This document shows positions 35,185 through 48,000 of a stretch of DNA of 64,000 bases, one piece after another. Origin of the DNA: Beta vulgaris subsp. vulgaris (lineage: Eukaryota > Streptophyta > Magnoliopsida > Caryophyllales > Amaranthaceae). A program made the translations under genes and the position numbers. Location: the NCBI RefSeq assembly GCF_026745355.1, contig NC_079204.1, positions 50,104,285 through 50,168,284 of the forward strand, in the 5' to 3' direction. Numbering within the stretch: position 1 is the stretch's first letter; each line of letters opens with the position of its first letter. The notes under the pieces were generated by a model. That model saw nothing but the letters and a program-made list of their open reading frames with translations, was not told where the DNA came from and ran no database searches.

Positions 35185-38100
35185 TTGCAGGTTGGAGTGA
35201 GGGGGAACAACACTTGGTATCTCGATAGTGGTTGTTCCAAGCACATGACAGGAGACAAAACGAAGTTTCTCTCACTCACAACCTATGAAGGTGGCAGTGT
35301 AACATTTGGTGATAATAAGAAAGGTAACATTGTTGCTATGGGTAAGGTTGGTAAGTCACCATTACACTCCATTGAAAATGTATTTTTAGTTGAAGGTCTA
35401 AAACATAATCTATTAAGCATTTCTCAATTCTGTGACAAAGGAAATACTGTAAAATTTGATAAAGAAAAATGCTTAATCATCAACATTAAAACTAAGAAGG
35501 TTATTTGGAAGGAACAAGGAAAGGGAACACATACATTGTGGATCTAGACCTTGTTCCTCAAATCAATTTAACTTGTCTTAGTGTTATTGAAGATGATTCA
35601 CTTCTATGGCACAAGCGTCTAGGACATGCTAGCTTTTCATTACTTGAGAAACTTAGATCAAAAGACCTTGTTTTAGGATTACCATCCATAAAATTTCATA
35701 TTGATCAAGTTTGTGATGCATGTGCACGAGGTAAACAAGTAAGATCCTCTTTCAAATCTAAAACGATTGTAAGTACCACTAAACCATTAGAGTTAATTCA
35801 TATGGACTTATGTGGACCATGAGAATTCAAAGCAGAAGTGGAAAGAGTATGTACTTGTGATTGTAGATGACTACTCTAGGTACACTTGGGTTATTTTTCT
35901 CTCTAGTAAAGATGAAACTTATGATGAGTTCCTTGTCTTTGCTAAAAGAGTTCAAAACCTAAGTGGACATAAAATAATGCACATTAGATCAGATCATGGC
36001 AAGGAATTCGAAAATTATAAATTTGATGACCTAAGCAGAGATAATGGCCTAGATCATAATTTTTCTGCCCCTAGAACACCACAACAAAATGGTGTTGTAG
36101 AAAGGAAAAATAGAACTTTGGAGGAAATGTCTAGAACCATGTTAATTGCTAGTGAACTTCCAAGGAACTTTTGGGCTGAAGCTGTTAATACTGCTTGTCA
36201 CATAATTAATCGTGCCATGATGAGACCTATCATTAATAAAACTCCTTATGAACTTTACTTTGGAAAGAAACCAAATATCACCTATTTAGAACATTTGGAT
36301 GCAAATGTTATGTGCATAATAATGGAAAAGATAATCTTGGAAAATTTGATGCAAGGAGTGATGAAGCAACATTTTTAGGATACTCCTCACATAGTAAAGC
36401 TTATAGAGTATATAACAAGAGAACTATGTGTGTTGAAGAAAGATTCATGTAATCTTTGATGAATCTGACAAACATAATCCAAGCATACAGGTTGATGACT
36501 ATGAGATAGGGTTAGCGCAACCTAGTCAAGGAACACAGATTCACAAGAAGAAGAAGAAGTGAAAGAGGAAAGGAACGAGGAATTCGAAAAATATGAGATC
36601 AATGATTCCTGTTCCTCAAGGAGGAGAAGATCTCCTGTTCCTCTAAATGAGGAACTGAGTCCACCGAGGCTAACAGAGGAACAACTGAGCAGAGTTCCTC
36701 ATCCACTCAAGGAACTCATGAGGAACAACATGTTCCTATAAGAGAGTTTCAACCAAAACCTTGGAGATTACAAAAGTCACATCCTGTGGAACTCATAATC
36801 AGCGACATATCCAAAGGTACGCAAACTAGATCTCAGTTAAGGAACTTTTGTGCATTTCATGCGTTCCTATCAATGATGGAACCAAGAAATCATGAAGAAG
36901 CCTTAACTGACTCTGATTGGTTATTGCAATGCAAGCTGAATTAAATGAGTTTGAAAGAAACAAGGTATGGCATCTAGTTCCTTCATCTAAACAACAAAAA
37001 GTAATTGGCTTAAAATGGGTGTTTAGAAACAAACTAGATGAATATGGAACCATTGTAAGAAACAAAGCTAGACTTGTAGTAAAAGGTTATAACCAACAAG
37101 AAGGAATTGATTATGAAGAAACCTTTGCTCCTGTAGCTAGATTAGAAGCCATTAGAATCTTAATTGCATTTGCTGCTTACATGGGATTTAAATTATATCA
37201 AATGGATGTTAAGTGTGCATTTTTAAATGGCTATCTAAACGAAGATGTATATGTTGAACAACCCCCTGGTTTCGAAAATAACAATCTCCCAAATCATGTC
37301 TACAAGCTTGATAAAGCTCTTTATGGGTTAAAACAAGCACCTAGATCATGGTATGAGAGATTATCAAAGTTCCTTTTAGAAAAAAACTTTAAAAGAGGAA
37401 AGGTTGATAAAACCTTGTTCCTAAAATCTAAAGGAACTGATATTTTGCTTGTTCAAATATATGTTGATGACATCATATTCGGAGCTACTAATGAAACATT
37501 GTGCAAAGAATTCTCAATCTCATGAGCAATGAATTTGAAATGAGTATGATGGGAGTTAAATTTCTTTCTTGGACTACAAATCAAACAAACTGAAAAAGGT
37601 ATAATTGTTCACCAACAAAAATACATAAAGGAACTATTAAAGAAATATGGCCTCGAAAATTCAAAGAAAAATCACACTCCTATGGGAACTTCAACTAGAT
37701 TAGATGAAGACTCCATAGGAACAAGTGTTGATCAAACAAAATTAGAGGAATGATTGGTTCACTTTTGTATCTAACTGCTAGTCGTCCAGACATAGCTTTC
37801 AGTGTTGGTTTGTGTGCTAGATTTCAAGCAAATCCAAAGGAGTCTCACCTCACTGCTGTGAAGAGAATTCTTAGATACCTTAAAGGAACAGATGATCTTG
37901 GACTCTACTATCCAAGAAGTGATACATTCGAACTAAAAGGATATGCAGATGCAGATTATGCTGGAGATCTTTTTAATAGGAAAAGCACCTCAGGTATGGC
38001 ACAATTCCTTGGTCATAGTTTAGTTTCTTGGAGTACCAAGAAACAAAACACAGTTGCTTTATCCACTGCTGAAGCAGAATATGTAGCTGCTGCTGCATGT

Positions 38101-38367
38101 TGCTCTCAAATGCTTTGGATAAAACAACAACTTAGTGACTATGGAATAAACTTTGAATGTGTTCCTATTTATTGTGACAATACAAGTGCTATAAGTATAT
38201 CTAAAGATCCAGTGCATCATTCTAGAGTAAAGCATATACATATTAGACATCACTTTTTAAGAGAAAATGTCGAAAAAGGTTTGATCAAACTTGAGTTTTG
38301 TCAAACTGATTATCAGATTGCTGATATCCTAACTAAGCCTTTGCAAAGAGATAGATATGAGAAATAA
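35185..38367 (+). pseudogene. SIRE-type Copia pol (protease, integrase, RT, RNase H), broken
   Basis: The protease region begins WYLDSGCSKHMTGD near 35212-35253, with the DSG catalytic triad. The GAG-pre-integrase segment (LLWHKRLGHASF, then CDACARGKQ) is at 35600-35735. Integrase is at 35812-36290, with VDDYSRYTWV, RSDHGKEFEN and TPQQNGVVERKNRT supplying the D, D and E residues. RT is at 36990-37525, with [12 protein letters not shown] and YVDDIIFG, an intact YVDD site. RNase H is at 37750-38367 (YADADYAGD, TAEAEYVA, QIADILTKPL). Frame breaks lie near 35540, 35815, 36300-36500, 36900 and 37520-37750. Pol is unlikely to be functional. Confidence 0.92.
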
Positions 38368-38957
38368 AGGCTTGAGTTAGGCTTAATAAAAATTAAGTGA
38401 TTGTTCCTATGTCAATTCCCCCATGTTTGAATCAATTTGAGTGACTTTGTGTGCTAAAAATAATTGTGTTTAATTGCCTAAGACCATTGCAAATTGGAAT
38501 GTTGAAAACATAACCATGAAGTCAAAGAAACTAAACAACTCACAAATGTCACATAATACTCCCCTTACTGTTCCTAAGGTCAAGAAACATGCATAGTATG
38601 AAGGATATTGATATGTAGCATTAGTTGTTCCTATAGCACAAGTTCCTTAGCATTTATTTTCTTTCAAAAATTAAAATTCATAAAAATCCGAAAAATCCGA
38701 TAAAATCCCAAAAATAAGGGGAACCAGTTTAATTAAATCTTGGTTCTTTTTATCTTTTTGTTTTCTTTTTTTTTATTTTTTTTTTTTTCTTTTGCTTTAT
38801 TTCTTTCCCGCGTGTCATAATTACTATTACATGCAAAACTCCCTTCTTCAATTCATCTAAGGAAACCGTGTTCCTCTCAAACGCTTCATCTTCACCAAAT
38901 CCGAAACCTCATCACACCCTTTGATACTCCATAAAAACCTCCAAACCTTCATAAATC

Positions 38958-40829
38958 ATGGCAAAAACTTCAAGAAACTCACCTTTTCCAACACCAAAAA
39001 CAACCGACACTTCAAAAATGGAAATTTCTTCATCTCCAACTAAAACCCTTGAAACCGACATAATTCAAGAAAACCCCATAGAGGAACAGCAATTAGAATC
39101 TCCTAGAAGGAGCATGAGAAGAAGAAAATTGATTGGGGAAGATGATGAAGAAGAAACCCCGGAACAATCTCAGGGGGAAGAAGAAGAAACTGCACCTGTT
39201 CCTTCCAAAGGAACTGTTTCTTCGTCTTCCAAGAAAAGGGTCGAACGAAGTGAATCTAGGTATGTCTTGGGTTTTGCGTCGATTTAGAATGGGCAAATAA
39301 AATTGAATTTCTAGAATTAACAACCATTCTAAAGGAACAAGGCATGGAATTCTTGTTTGAATTCGCCTTTAATAATGCTCTTGTTCCTCTAGCTATGGAC
39401 GAGTTTTGTGCAAATTTCGTTAATAACAATGGAACTTGCACAACTGAAGTTAGAGGCAAGAAAATAAGGTTTAATCAAGCAACTTTAAGCAAAGTATGGG
39501 AAGTTCCTTGCAAAGGAACTGATTTGTATTTTAAAAGGAAAGGAACTGTTTCCTTTCCGAATTTTCCTCAAGACAAAATCTTAGAATATTTTGGAGGAAC
39601 AGCTGGCCAAAACAAAATTAACCATAACCTACTCTCTCCCCTTCACAAAGTATGTTTAACTTGGTTTGGAGAGCACTCATTCCTCGAACTGAAAAGAGGA
39701 ATGAAGTGGGTCTCTTGGATATGTGTTACATGTTTTGCTTAGACCACCACATACAAATCAACTTTCCCTTCCCTCTTCATTCAACATTTAACTCACTGTA
39801 TTGAGAACATTGTGTATTGGGTACGGTGCCTATAACTTCTTTACTTCATCATTTGAAGTAAGACTTACGGGTTGGACCACATAGGCATCAAACAAGGGAA
39901 CATCTTGAATGAGAAGACCCTAAATGGACTTGGCTTGTCTGTCCAAGAAGGTGTTCTCATTCAAGGAAAATTGGTTTCCAGTTCCTCAGGAAAAAGAAAA
40001 CTGCCTCAACTGATTAGAAGAGGACAATGATGTAATTTTGGATAATCCTGTCCTGTTCCTAACCGAGGAACATAAACCTAAGAGGCGCAAACACATTGCC
40101 ACTAAGCCTAAACCCTCTGTTCCTTTGAGAGTGAGAAAGAGCACTCGTCGAAAAATTGCTCCTGTTCCTGTTCCTTCCAATGAGGACTCTCTTTAGTCCT
40201 TTCGGATAATGAGGAACAGGTACCCTACTCTCAAGGAACCACTACCTCCACCATCTCCCAAACTCTCTGTTCCTTTCACAAAAATACCCTCCATTTCACC
40301 TTCGTCCTTCTCTGTTCCTTCAGTTTTGAGCAGTTGAAGGATGAAATAAAAGGACCAAATCCTTTTGCTTCCACCTCCACAACTCTTCCACCCACACCAC
40401 CATTTCTTCCTCCCATTTATCACCCTTCACCTTCTGTTTCCATTCCTGGAACAGATGAGCCTTCCACTCAAACCTCCCCAGTTCCTTCACAACATCCCCC
40501 ATCTGCCTCTAGTTCCAAGGGTAAGGAACAGGAAAATCCGGATGACACTAACTGGGTTAATGAAGTCTGCCTTCCTGCACAACATATGATAAAATTTTAC
40601 AATCATCTTCATTGGACTTTGGATGCCAAAACTGATACTATGATAAGTCTTATGAAGAAATTGAGTGATACCGTGGTTGCGCAGCAAAAGAAGATGGACA
40701 CTATGGCTCGTACTTGGAGGAGCTGAAGGAACAGGTTGAACTACATCATGGGGTGGTGATGAAAAAGTTGGAGGATGTGGTTGAAGAAGAAGTTGTAGAG
40801 GAACACCATTCCCCTTCCCTTTCTTAGTT
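38958..40829 (+). pseudogene. SIRE-type env-like region, broken
   Basis: A region of roughly 1.9 kb between pol and the 3' LTR, where SIRE elements carry an extra ORF often called env-like. It starts MAKTSRNSPFPTP at 38958, followed by a serine/glutamate-rich segment. After a frameshift near 39285, a conserved-looking segment (39290-39742) has ALVPLAMDEFCANF and FNQATLSKVWEVP. A proline/serine-rich linker is at 40334-40510. The final part (40520-40829) is helical with KKLSDTVVAQQKKMD and, in another frame, MKKLEDVVEEE, a likely coiled coil. I see no clear signal peptide or membrane segment. Function is unknown; several frameshifts are present. Confidence 0.7.
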
Positions 40830-41385
40830 TCTTTTATTGTGTTTTGTTGTTCCTGTTTCTTTCATCAAGGAACACAACTTTTGTTTCTTCCTTTTTCTTT
40901 TCTTTCTTTGTTTTGTTATGGAACAAGTGCTATATAATCAATGACTTTTGCTATATTGTCTATGTTTCTAAATGCTTTGCATAATTTCTTCCTTGGAATG
41001 GCTAGTATTATGTGATTGATGTTTGAGCAAGTTTACTCTTTGATTTTCTAACTTAACCACTAATGGTGCTTGCATTGGTCTTAAGGTGTTAAATCAATTC
41101 ATCAATTCATGCAGCGTCTATTCTTTTTGAGGATGACAAAGGGGGAAAAGGATTTAAAGGAACAAACTGTACATAAACTTAAAAAATAAAAGTCGAAAAA
41201 ATTAAAAATTAAAAAATTGGATAAGGTAAATGAAAAATCAAAAATAGGTTAAGGTAAATGAAAAATCAAAACTTCAGTTACTCATATAATTGTGTTTTAT
41301 TTTTCATTTTCTTCTTTATGTTTTTATTTTCATTCACTTATATTATTTGTTATTTTCCTTAGTTTGTACCTTTGTTGTCATCATC
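40830..41385. other. SIRE-type 3' non-coding region
   Basis: No ORF. It contains a short direct duplication (AAATGAAAAATCAAAA-like at about 41228-41270) and T-rich DNA leading to the polypurine tract. Confidence 0.5.
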
Positions 41386-41399
41386 AAAAAGGGGGAAAT
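41386..41399 (+). promoter_or_regulatory. Polypurine tract of the SIRE-type element
   Basis: AAAAGGGGGAAAT immediately before the 3' LTR, preceded by CATCATCAA. It primes plus-strand DNA synthesis and is a typical SIRE form. Confidence 0.85.
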
Positions 41400-42748
41400 T
41401 GTTGAACCCTAGTTTTGATAATGACAAAGAAACAAAGGAACAAACTAAGTAGTGAACTAATGAATTATTTAAGTGTATGGTGTCTAAGGTATCAATGCAA
41501 GGAACTGGGAGAATACAAAGTCAATGAAGAAGTCAAGAGAGGATTTCAAAGGCTAAGTAAAGAAGTTTCTATGTTGATACTGGAGCAAGCATTGGATCAA
41601 GAATAATAGAAGCTAGGCGTTTTATTTTCTAGTTCCAATGTAAAGGAACAAAGAAAGAATGGTAAGGAACTGTGGAGAATATTTGAGAATGAAGCGTTGT
41701 TCCTCTGAAAGGAACAAACTCAGTGGCACTTAGTAAATATGTTAAAGGAACTGAACTATATAAGGAACTAGACTTAGGCGTGTAACTTAAAGATAATGGA
41801 GTTATCATGCTAGATTATAGGAAATTAGTTATTTCTAATTTCAAATGATAAAATCAGTTTATAAAAAGAAAATCTGTTTTGAAAAGATATTTTTTTCGGA
41901 AAATAAGAAAATAAATATCCGGTTGTTAGAAAGATATTTTTCAAAGATATTATTTTCTTAAAGATTAGAAATTCAGATTTAAAGATAAAAAGAGTTTATA
42001 AAAACTGATTTTCGGATAATGTTGAAGGAACTCCTATTATTTAGGAGTAATGGCTGCATTTTATCCACGTTCATTTAGTTCATGGGATCATGGGACATGA
42101 TGTAAAACGTGTTCCTTAGGGGAAGGAACATCATGGGTAAATGGATTAAAACGTGTACTCTAACATTACTCCCACGTTCTTCATGATTAACACTATAAAT
42201 ATAGAAGTCTAGATAAGTTCCAAATGTGTCTGACTAAGTAATTAAGTGAGTTTAACTTATTAAGTGTCAGTGCCTTCATTCTCTCATAATAGCCATTTGT
42301 TCTTTGCCTTCTTACTCTAATTCCACTAAGCTTATTTCGATCAATTGTATTTTGGTTTTTGGGGTAAGGGAACTTTGAGTGAAGTTCTGTAAGAGAAAGG
42401 CTTTGAGTGAAGCTTGTATGTGTGAGAAAACTTCGAGTGAAGTTGAGAGGAACTGCTGTTAAGGGAACAGTGGTTCAGGAACTTGAGTTTAGGAACTCAA
42501 GGTAGGGCTCGAGTTAGAATTAGGTTGTAACAGAGTTGTTTGGCCTAATTAGTGAAAGTGTTGAGTTTAAAATCCCTAGTGGTCGAGGTTGTTTCTTCTT
42601 GTTGGGCCCAAGAAGTTTTTCCTCGTAAAAATCCCTTGTGTTCCTTTAGCTTGTTTATTCGTTTAAGTTTTAATTTCCGCAAAAAGTTACGTTTATTTCT
42701 ACACCTACAATTCACCCCCCCTCTTGTAGTGTTCCTAGGGAAATAAAA
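41400..42748 (+). repeat. SIRE-type 3' LTR
   Basis: 1349 bp; start TGTTGAACCC, end AAATAAAA, where the final CA of the 5' LTR has become AA. The LTRs are otherwise very similar. Confidence 0.95.
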
Positions 42749-43069
42749 GAAAATAATCTCCTAATATAAGCTTGATTGGTATCTTGAGATTTTTGCTTGG
42801 AGATGGAGTAAACTCTTAGACTTGGGCTCTTATTTTCTTGTATCCTTTTGACTTGGGTTGTTTATTACTTGGTCTTGTACTTACTTTTCCCGAACCGAAC
42901 ACCTATCACAAAATAAAATACTAATTAAGCTCAATAGGTGATAAAAAATAATAATAAAAAGAATAAGTACGTAATAATAGAAGTCATACTAAAACCCAAT
43001 TATAAATATAAAATATATTCAAATAACTCAAATATAGGGGTAAAAATATGCAATATAATGAGCTAATCA
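42749..43069 (-). repeat. Gypsy 3' LTR, second part
   Basis: Continuation of the LTR after the Copia insertion, starting with the repeated GAAAA and ending GAGCTAATCA. It matches about 51038-51359. Confidence 0.92.
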
Positions 43070-43070
43070 A

Positions 43071-43084
43071 ACTCCCCCACACTT
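43071..43084 (-). promoter_or_regulatory. Polypurine tract of the Gypsy element
   Basis: The minus strand reads AAGTGTGGGGGAGT directly before the 3' LTR. A second copy of the same tract lies at 44382-44395. Confidence 0.75.
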
Positions 43085-44585
43085 AGTCTTTGGTCGACCT
43101 CGAGCAAGATAATATTATTAAACCAAGTGTATCATAGAAACAAGACATTAGTTAACCACCCAACCTCAAATGAAACTAAACTAATAAGCATGACAATAGA
43201 CAAAAACATTTTTATTTATTTTTTTCAGATATCTCAAGTTAGTCATGAAAATGTTTTCGTTAGGTTAGCAAGGTATGAACACAATGGAGCTATTATACTC
43301 AAGCAACATTTTATAATTAGTTTGATCTCACATGTAATCTAGGTGCTCAAGTGGAAGTGTATTGACATTCGAATACGAGGTACTTCAGTTGGACTTGATT
43401 ATTGTTCCAGTTGAGTCTCCCTTACCTTCCTGTACATTAGCACTTAGTACCCGTACAAGGATCGTTCCTTTTCATATGACATTGCACTTGCCACTCATTG
43501 GTCTCAAAGGAGTACTCGATACTTTGCTTTTTGCTTTGCTTTTTAGGCTTTTTAATTTGCTTTTCCAAGTTCTTTTATTTCAAGAACTGATTAATATCAC
43601 TCTGGTTTTACAATGGTTCAACGTCTCACCTTTAGGGATTACTAATCCTTTTTTTTTTTTTTTTTAAACCATTGTTCTCTCGTTTCTTTAACAAAGTCAA
43701 GTAATTCTCCAGTAACCAAGAGCAGTGAAAAAGTCACCAAGGAAGGTAAGAGGTACTAGTTAAGTAGATTAAATTATAAAAGTCTTTCCTCCATACCCCG
43801 CATCTAAGCCAATAAAAATAGTGTGCTAGATTACATATAAGCATAGCATTATTAAGGTATATTTAGGAGTTGCTAGAGATAAAGTCTTCGTGTTCATAAC
43901 TTCAAAAACATTTTTTTTTTTTTTTTTATTGATGATTTAAGTAAACTGAATTTAAGAAAATTTTTGTAAGGTTAGAGTCTACTGTCAACTATCTTATTAG
44001 TTAGTCCTTTAAAGAGGTGGAGAGGTGGCTAACTTGCTATTTGCACTCTTATTTCTAATGGGTAAAATATAATGAAATTGCAGAACACTAATAATAAAAG
44101 ATAGCAGCAGCAGGCACCCATAAGTATGTTAAATTACAGTAAGATAAAGTAATATGGAGGCCTAATTTTCAGCAATTTCGGCAGCACTTCCCCATAAAAT
44201 TGACAAATCATAATTTTTAAATAACCTGTAACTCATGTATATGATTTCCAGCAAGCATAACCAGCATAATACAAGCTACTTCCAGCAAATACTACCACAA
44301 ACATATCACGCAATTCCCATTCATCCAGCAGATAGTTAGCAAGACATAAGCAAAAATTCAAAATTTTGGCAATTATGCCACTCCCCCACACTTAGTTCTT
44401 ACATTGGCCTCAATGTAAGCGTTAAATGTAAAGAGAAAAGAAGAAAATAGAACACACACACACAATAGGTGCAGACTTTAGTTATTGTCGAACTAAAAAT
44501 GAAATAAAAAAAAAATATTAAAACAAAGAACGAATTTACCCGGGTTGGATGCTGAGGTACATCCAAGCAGCTTGCATAGACTCCA
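43085..44585. other. Gypsy 3' non-coding region
   Basis: No env-like frame is visible on the minus strand. T-rich runs occur at about 43648-43665 and 43912-43927. A second AAGTGTGGGGGAGT (minus strand) lies at 44382-44395. Confidence 0.55.
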
Positions 44586-47500
44586 TTAATCATCGTATTC
44601 AGGTTCGTAGAGTAGCAAACACTCTACATTTTCTTCCATGTTCTCTTGTGGCAACTCAAGATATTGTTTAAGCCTTTGACCATTCACTTTGAAACGCGAC
44701 CCTCCATTAGGATTCTCGATCTCTACTGCACAATGAGGAAATACATGAGAATAATATATGGACCAGTCCAAGAGATCTTAACTTACCTGGGAAAAGATGT
44801 AGCTTGGAGTCATATAACAGAACTTTTTGACCTGCAACAAAGTCCTTTCTGTGAATATGCTTATCATGAATTATTTTCGCTCTTTCCTTGTGTAATCTAG
44901 AGCTTTCATAAGCTTCAGCTCTAATCTCTTCTAACTCAGTTATTTGTAACTTTCTCACACCACGAGCAGCATCTAAATCGGTATTTAGCATCTTAATTGC
45001 CCATAACGCACGGTGTTCTAACTCTACTGGTAAATGGCAGGCTTTACCATACACTACTCTATAAGGAGACATACCTAATGGGGTCTTATAAGCTGTCCTA
45101 TATGCCCACAGAGCATCAATAAGTTTATCAGACCAATCCTTGCGATTTTTATGCACTGTTTTCTCTAAAATTTCGTTTGAGGGTGATATGGAGTAGCTAG
45201 CCTATGAACAATCGAATATTTTTTTAATAATGCCTCAAAACTTCGATTTGTAAAGTGAGTACCACGATCACTAATTATAGCCCTAGGCATACCAAATCTA
45301 GCAAAAATATTGTCCCTAAGGAATCTCACGACCACTTGGCTTCCATTACTCCTAGTAGCTATAGCTTCTACCCATTTTGATACATAATCTACAGCAAGAA
45401 GGATGTATTCATTACCAAAAGACGAGGGAAAGGGGCCCATAAAGTCTATACCCCAAATATCAAACACTTCGACAACAATGATTGGAGTTAAAGGCATCGT
45501 ATCTCTTCTAGTAATCTTTCCTAATTGTTGACACCTAGAACAGTTTTTGCAATAAACATGAGCATCTTTAAATAAAGTAGGCCAATATAGACCCGATTGA
45601 AGAACTTTAGCTGCTGTTTTCTTACCACTGAAATGTCCCCCACAAGCTTGATCATGGCAAAAAGAAAGAACACTCTGAATTTTAGAATCGGGGACACATC
45701 TTCTAATAATCTGATCAGGGCAATATTTAAATAAATAAGGATCATCCCAAATAAAATACTTCACATATGACAGAAAGCGAGATTTATCATGCTTATTCCA
45801 ATGGGATGGCAACTCTCTGGTCACTAAATAATTAACTATGTCAGCATACCATGGTTCAGCTTGCACCATAAAAAGTTGCTCATCAGGAAAACACTCAGAA
45901 ATAAGAGATTCACTTTGCTTAACAAGTATACGAGACAAATGATCTGCTACAGGATTATCAGAACCTTTTCTATCCTTAATTTCACAATCAAATTCTTGTA
46001 AAAGCAAAATCCACCTAAGTAGTCTAGGCTTAGCATCTTTTTTATTCAGAAGATATCTTATGGCAGCATGATCACTATAAATAATAACATGAGAACCAAT
46101 CAAATATGATCTAAACTTTTCAAAAGCAAAGACAATAGCAAGAAACTCTTTTTCAGTCACTGTATAATTAAGTTGTGCCTCATTTAAAGTGTGGCTAGCA
46201 TAATATATTACATGAGGTTCTTATCAACTCGCGTCCTAACACAACACCTACTGCATAATCAGATGCATCACACATAAGTTCAAAGGGTTCACCCCAACTA
46301 GGAGGATGAAGAATAGGAGCAGAAGTTAATGCACTTTTCAGCTTATTAAAAGCTTCTAAACATTCAGTAGAAAAATTAAAAGGAACATCCTTAGCTAGTA
46401 ATTGAGACAAGGGTTTAGCGATCTTACTGAAGTCTTTTATAAATCGTCTATAAAACCCTGCATGGCCTAAGAATGACCGGAAATCTTTAACAGAAGAGGG
46501 AGGTAGCAAGTTAGAAATCAAATCAATTTTAGCTTTGTCAACTTCTATACCATCATTTGACACAATATGACCAAGCACTATACCTTTCTTAACCATAAAA
46601 TGACATTTCTCCCAGTTCAGAACTAAATTTTTCTCAATACATCTTTCTAAGACCTTAGATAAATTAGCTAAGCAATTTTCAAATGAATTACCAAACACAG
46701 AAAAATCATCCATGAATATTTCAATACATTGCTCAATCATATCAGAAAATAAAGAAATCATACATCGCTGAAAGGTTGCAGGCGCATTACATAAACCAAA
46801 AGGCATTTTTCGAAAAGCATATGTGCCAAAAGGACAAGTAAAAGTGGTCTTATCTTGGTCTTCGGGAGCAATAGAAACTTGAGTGTAACCAGAATATCCG
46901 TCAAGAAAACAGTAATAACTATGTCCAGCTAGTCTTTCAAGCATTTGGTCCATAAATGGAAGCGGAAAATGGTCTTTCCTAGTAGCCGCATTAAGTTTTC
47001 TATAATCTATGCAAACTCGCCAACCAGATTGGACCCTTGTAGGAACTAACTCATTTTTATCATTCTTAACCACAGTGATACCGGTCTTTTTAGGAACAAC
47101 TTGCACGGACTCACCCACTCACTATCAGAGATTGGATAAATTATTCCGTGATCTAACCACTTAATTACTTTTTCTTTACTACTTCTTGTAATGTAGGATT
47201 CAAACGTCTTTGATGGTCTCTATGGGGTTTAGCATGTTCTTCAAGGTGAATCTTATGTTGAACATAGAAGGACTAATCCCTTTTATATCACTAAGACTCC
47301 ATCCTATAGCATTCTTGTACTTTTTAAGCATTTCCATCAGTTTAGTCTCTTGCAAATCATCTAAATCAGACGCAATAATGACTGGGCAGCTGTGATTTTG
47401 TCCTAGGAAAGCATATTTCAAAGACTTGGGAAGTGGTTTAAGCTCAAAAGAGGGGGTAGACTCAGGGGCAGCAGGTAGAGAAGACAAAACAGGACTTGCA

Positions 47501-48000
47501 GACTCACTAGAGTTAGATAACAGAAGAGTTTCATGGTCTGAATCTGAAGACTTAATGTGTACTGACTCAACATCATCTACACCAGTAGGATATGCGTGTA
47601 ACCAATTAACAGTATCATAATACTCCTCATCTGATGGTTGTTTAAAGAGATTAAATATGTTGAGATCTACTGTCATGTTTCCAAAAAAGATTTTCATCAT
47701 ACCATTACGACAATTAATCAATGCATTTGAAGTAGCTAAGAAAGGTCGTCCTAAGATGACTGGAATTTGATTGTCAGGATTGGGAATGTATTCAGTTTCA
47801 AGAACAACAAAATCTACAGGAAAAATAAATTCACCTACCTTAATTAGAACATCTTCCACCACTCCCTTAGGTACCTTAACAGATCTATCAGCTAATTGAA
47901 GGGTTACCTTAGTGGGTTTCAGTTCACCTAAGCCAAGTTGCTCATAAACGACAAGTGGTAGCAGATTGACACTAGCACCTAAGTCTAAGAGTGCTCTAGA
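44586..48000 (-). pseudogene. Athila-like Gypsy pol (protease, RT, RNase H, integrase), broken
   Basis: Follows gag after a frameshift near 48000. The protease has ALLDLGASVNLLP near 47970-48000 and VILGRPFLATSNALI near 47740. After breaks near 47120-47210, RT (46195-47118) has WRVCIDYRKLN, KMPFGLCNAPATFQ and the catalytic FMDDFSVFG near 46690-46715. RNase H (45850-46160) has [16 protein letters not shown] and SDHAAI. Integrase has a zinc site ([17 protein letters not shown]) and the core [17 protein letters not shown] small deletion near 45160-45170 breaks the frame before the core glutamate region. The C-terminal part (44586-45156) includes [20 protein letters not shown] and RFKVNGQRLKQYL. 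Not functional as read. Confidence 0.92.

Larger units (their letters stand above)
32184..42748 (+). mobile_element. SIRE-type Copia LTR retrotransposon with env-like region
   Basis: 10,565 bp, with 5' LTR 32184-33545 and 3' LTR 41400-42748. The target duplication is GAAAA (32179-32183, 42749-42753). The primer site TGGTATCAGAGC is at 33548-33559 and a polypurine tract precedes the 3' LTR. The gene order gag, protease, integrase, RT, RNase H is that of Copia. The LTRs over 1.3 kb, the long gag, the region downstream of pol and the purine tract after CATCATCAAA are characteristic of the SIRE (Maximus) lineage. The coding regions have several frameshifts, yet the LTRs are still very similar. 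Confidence 0.92.
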
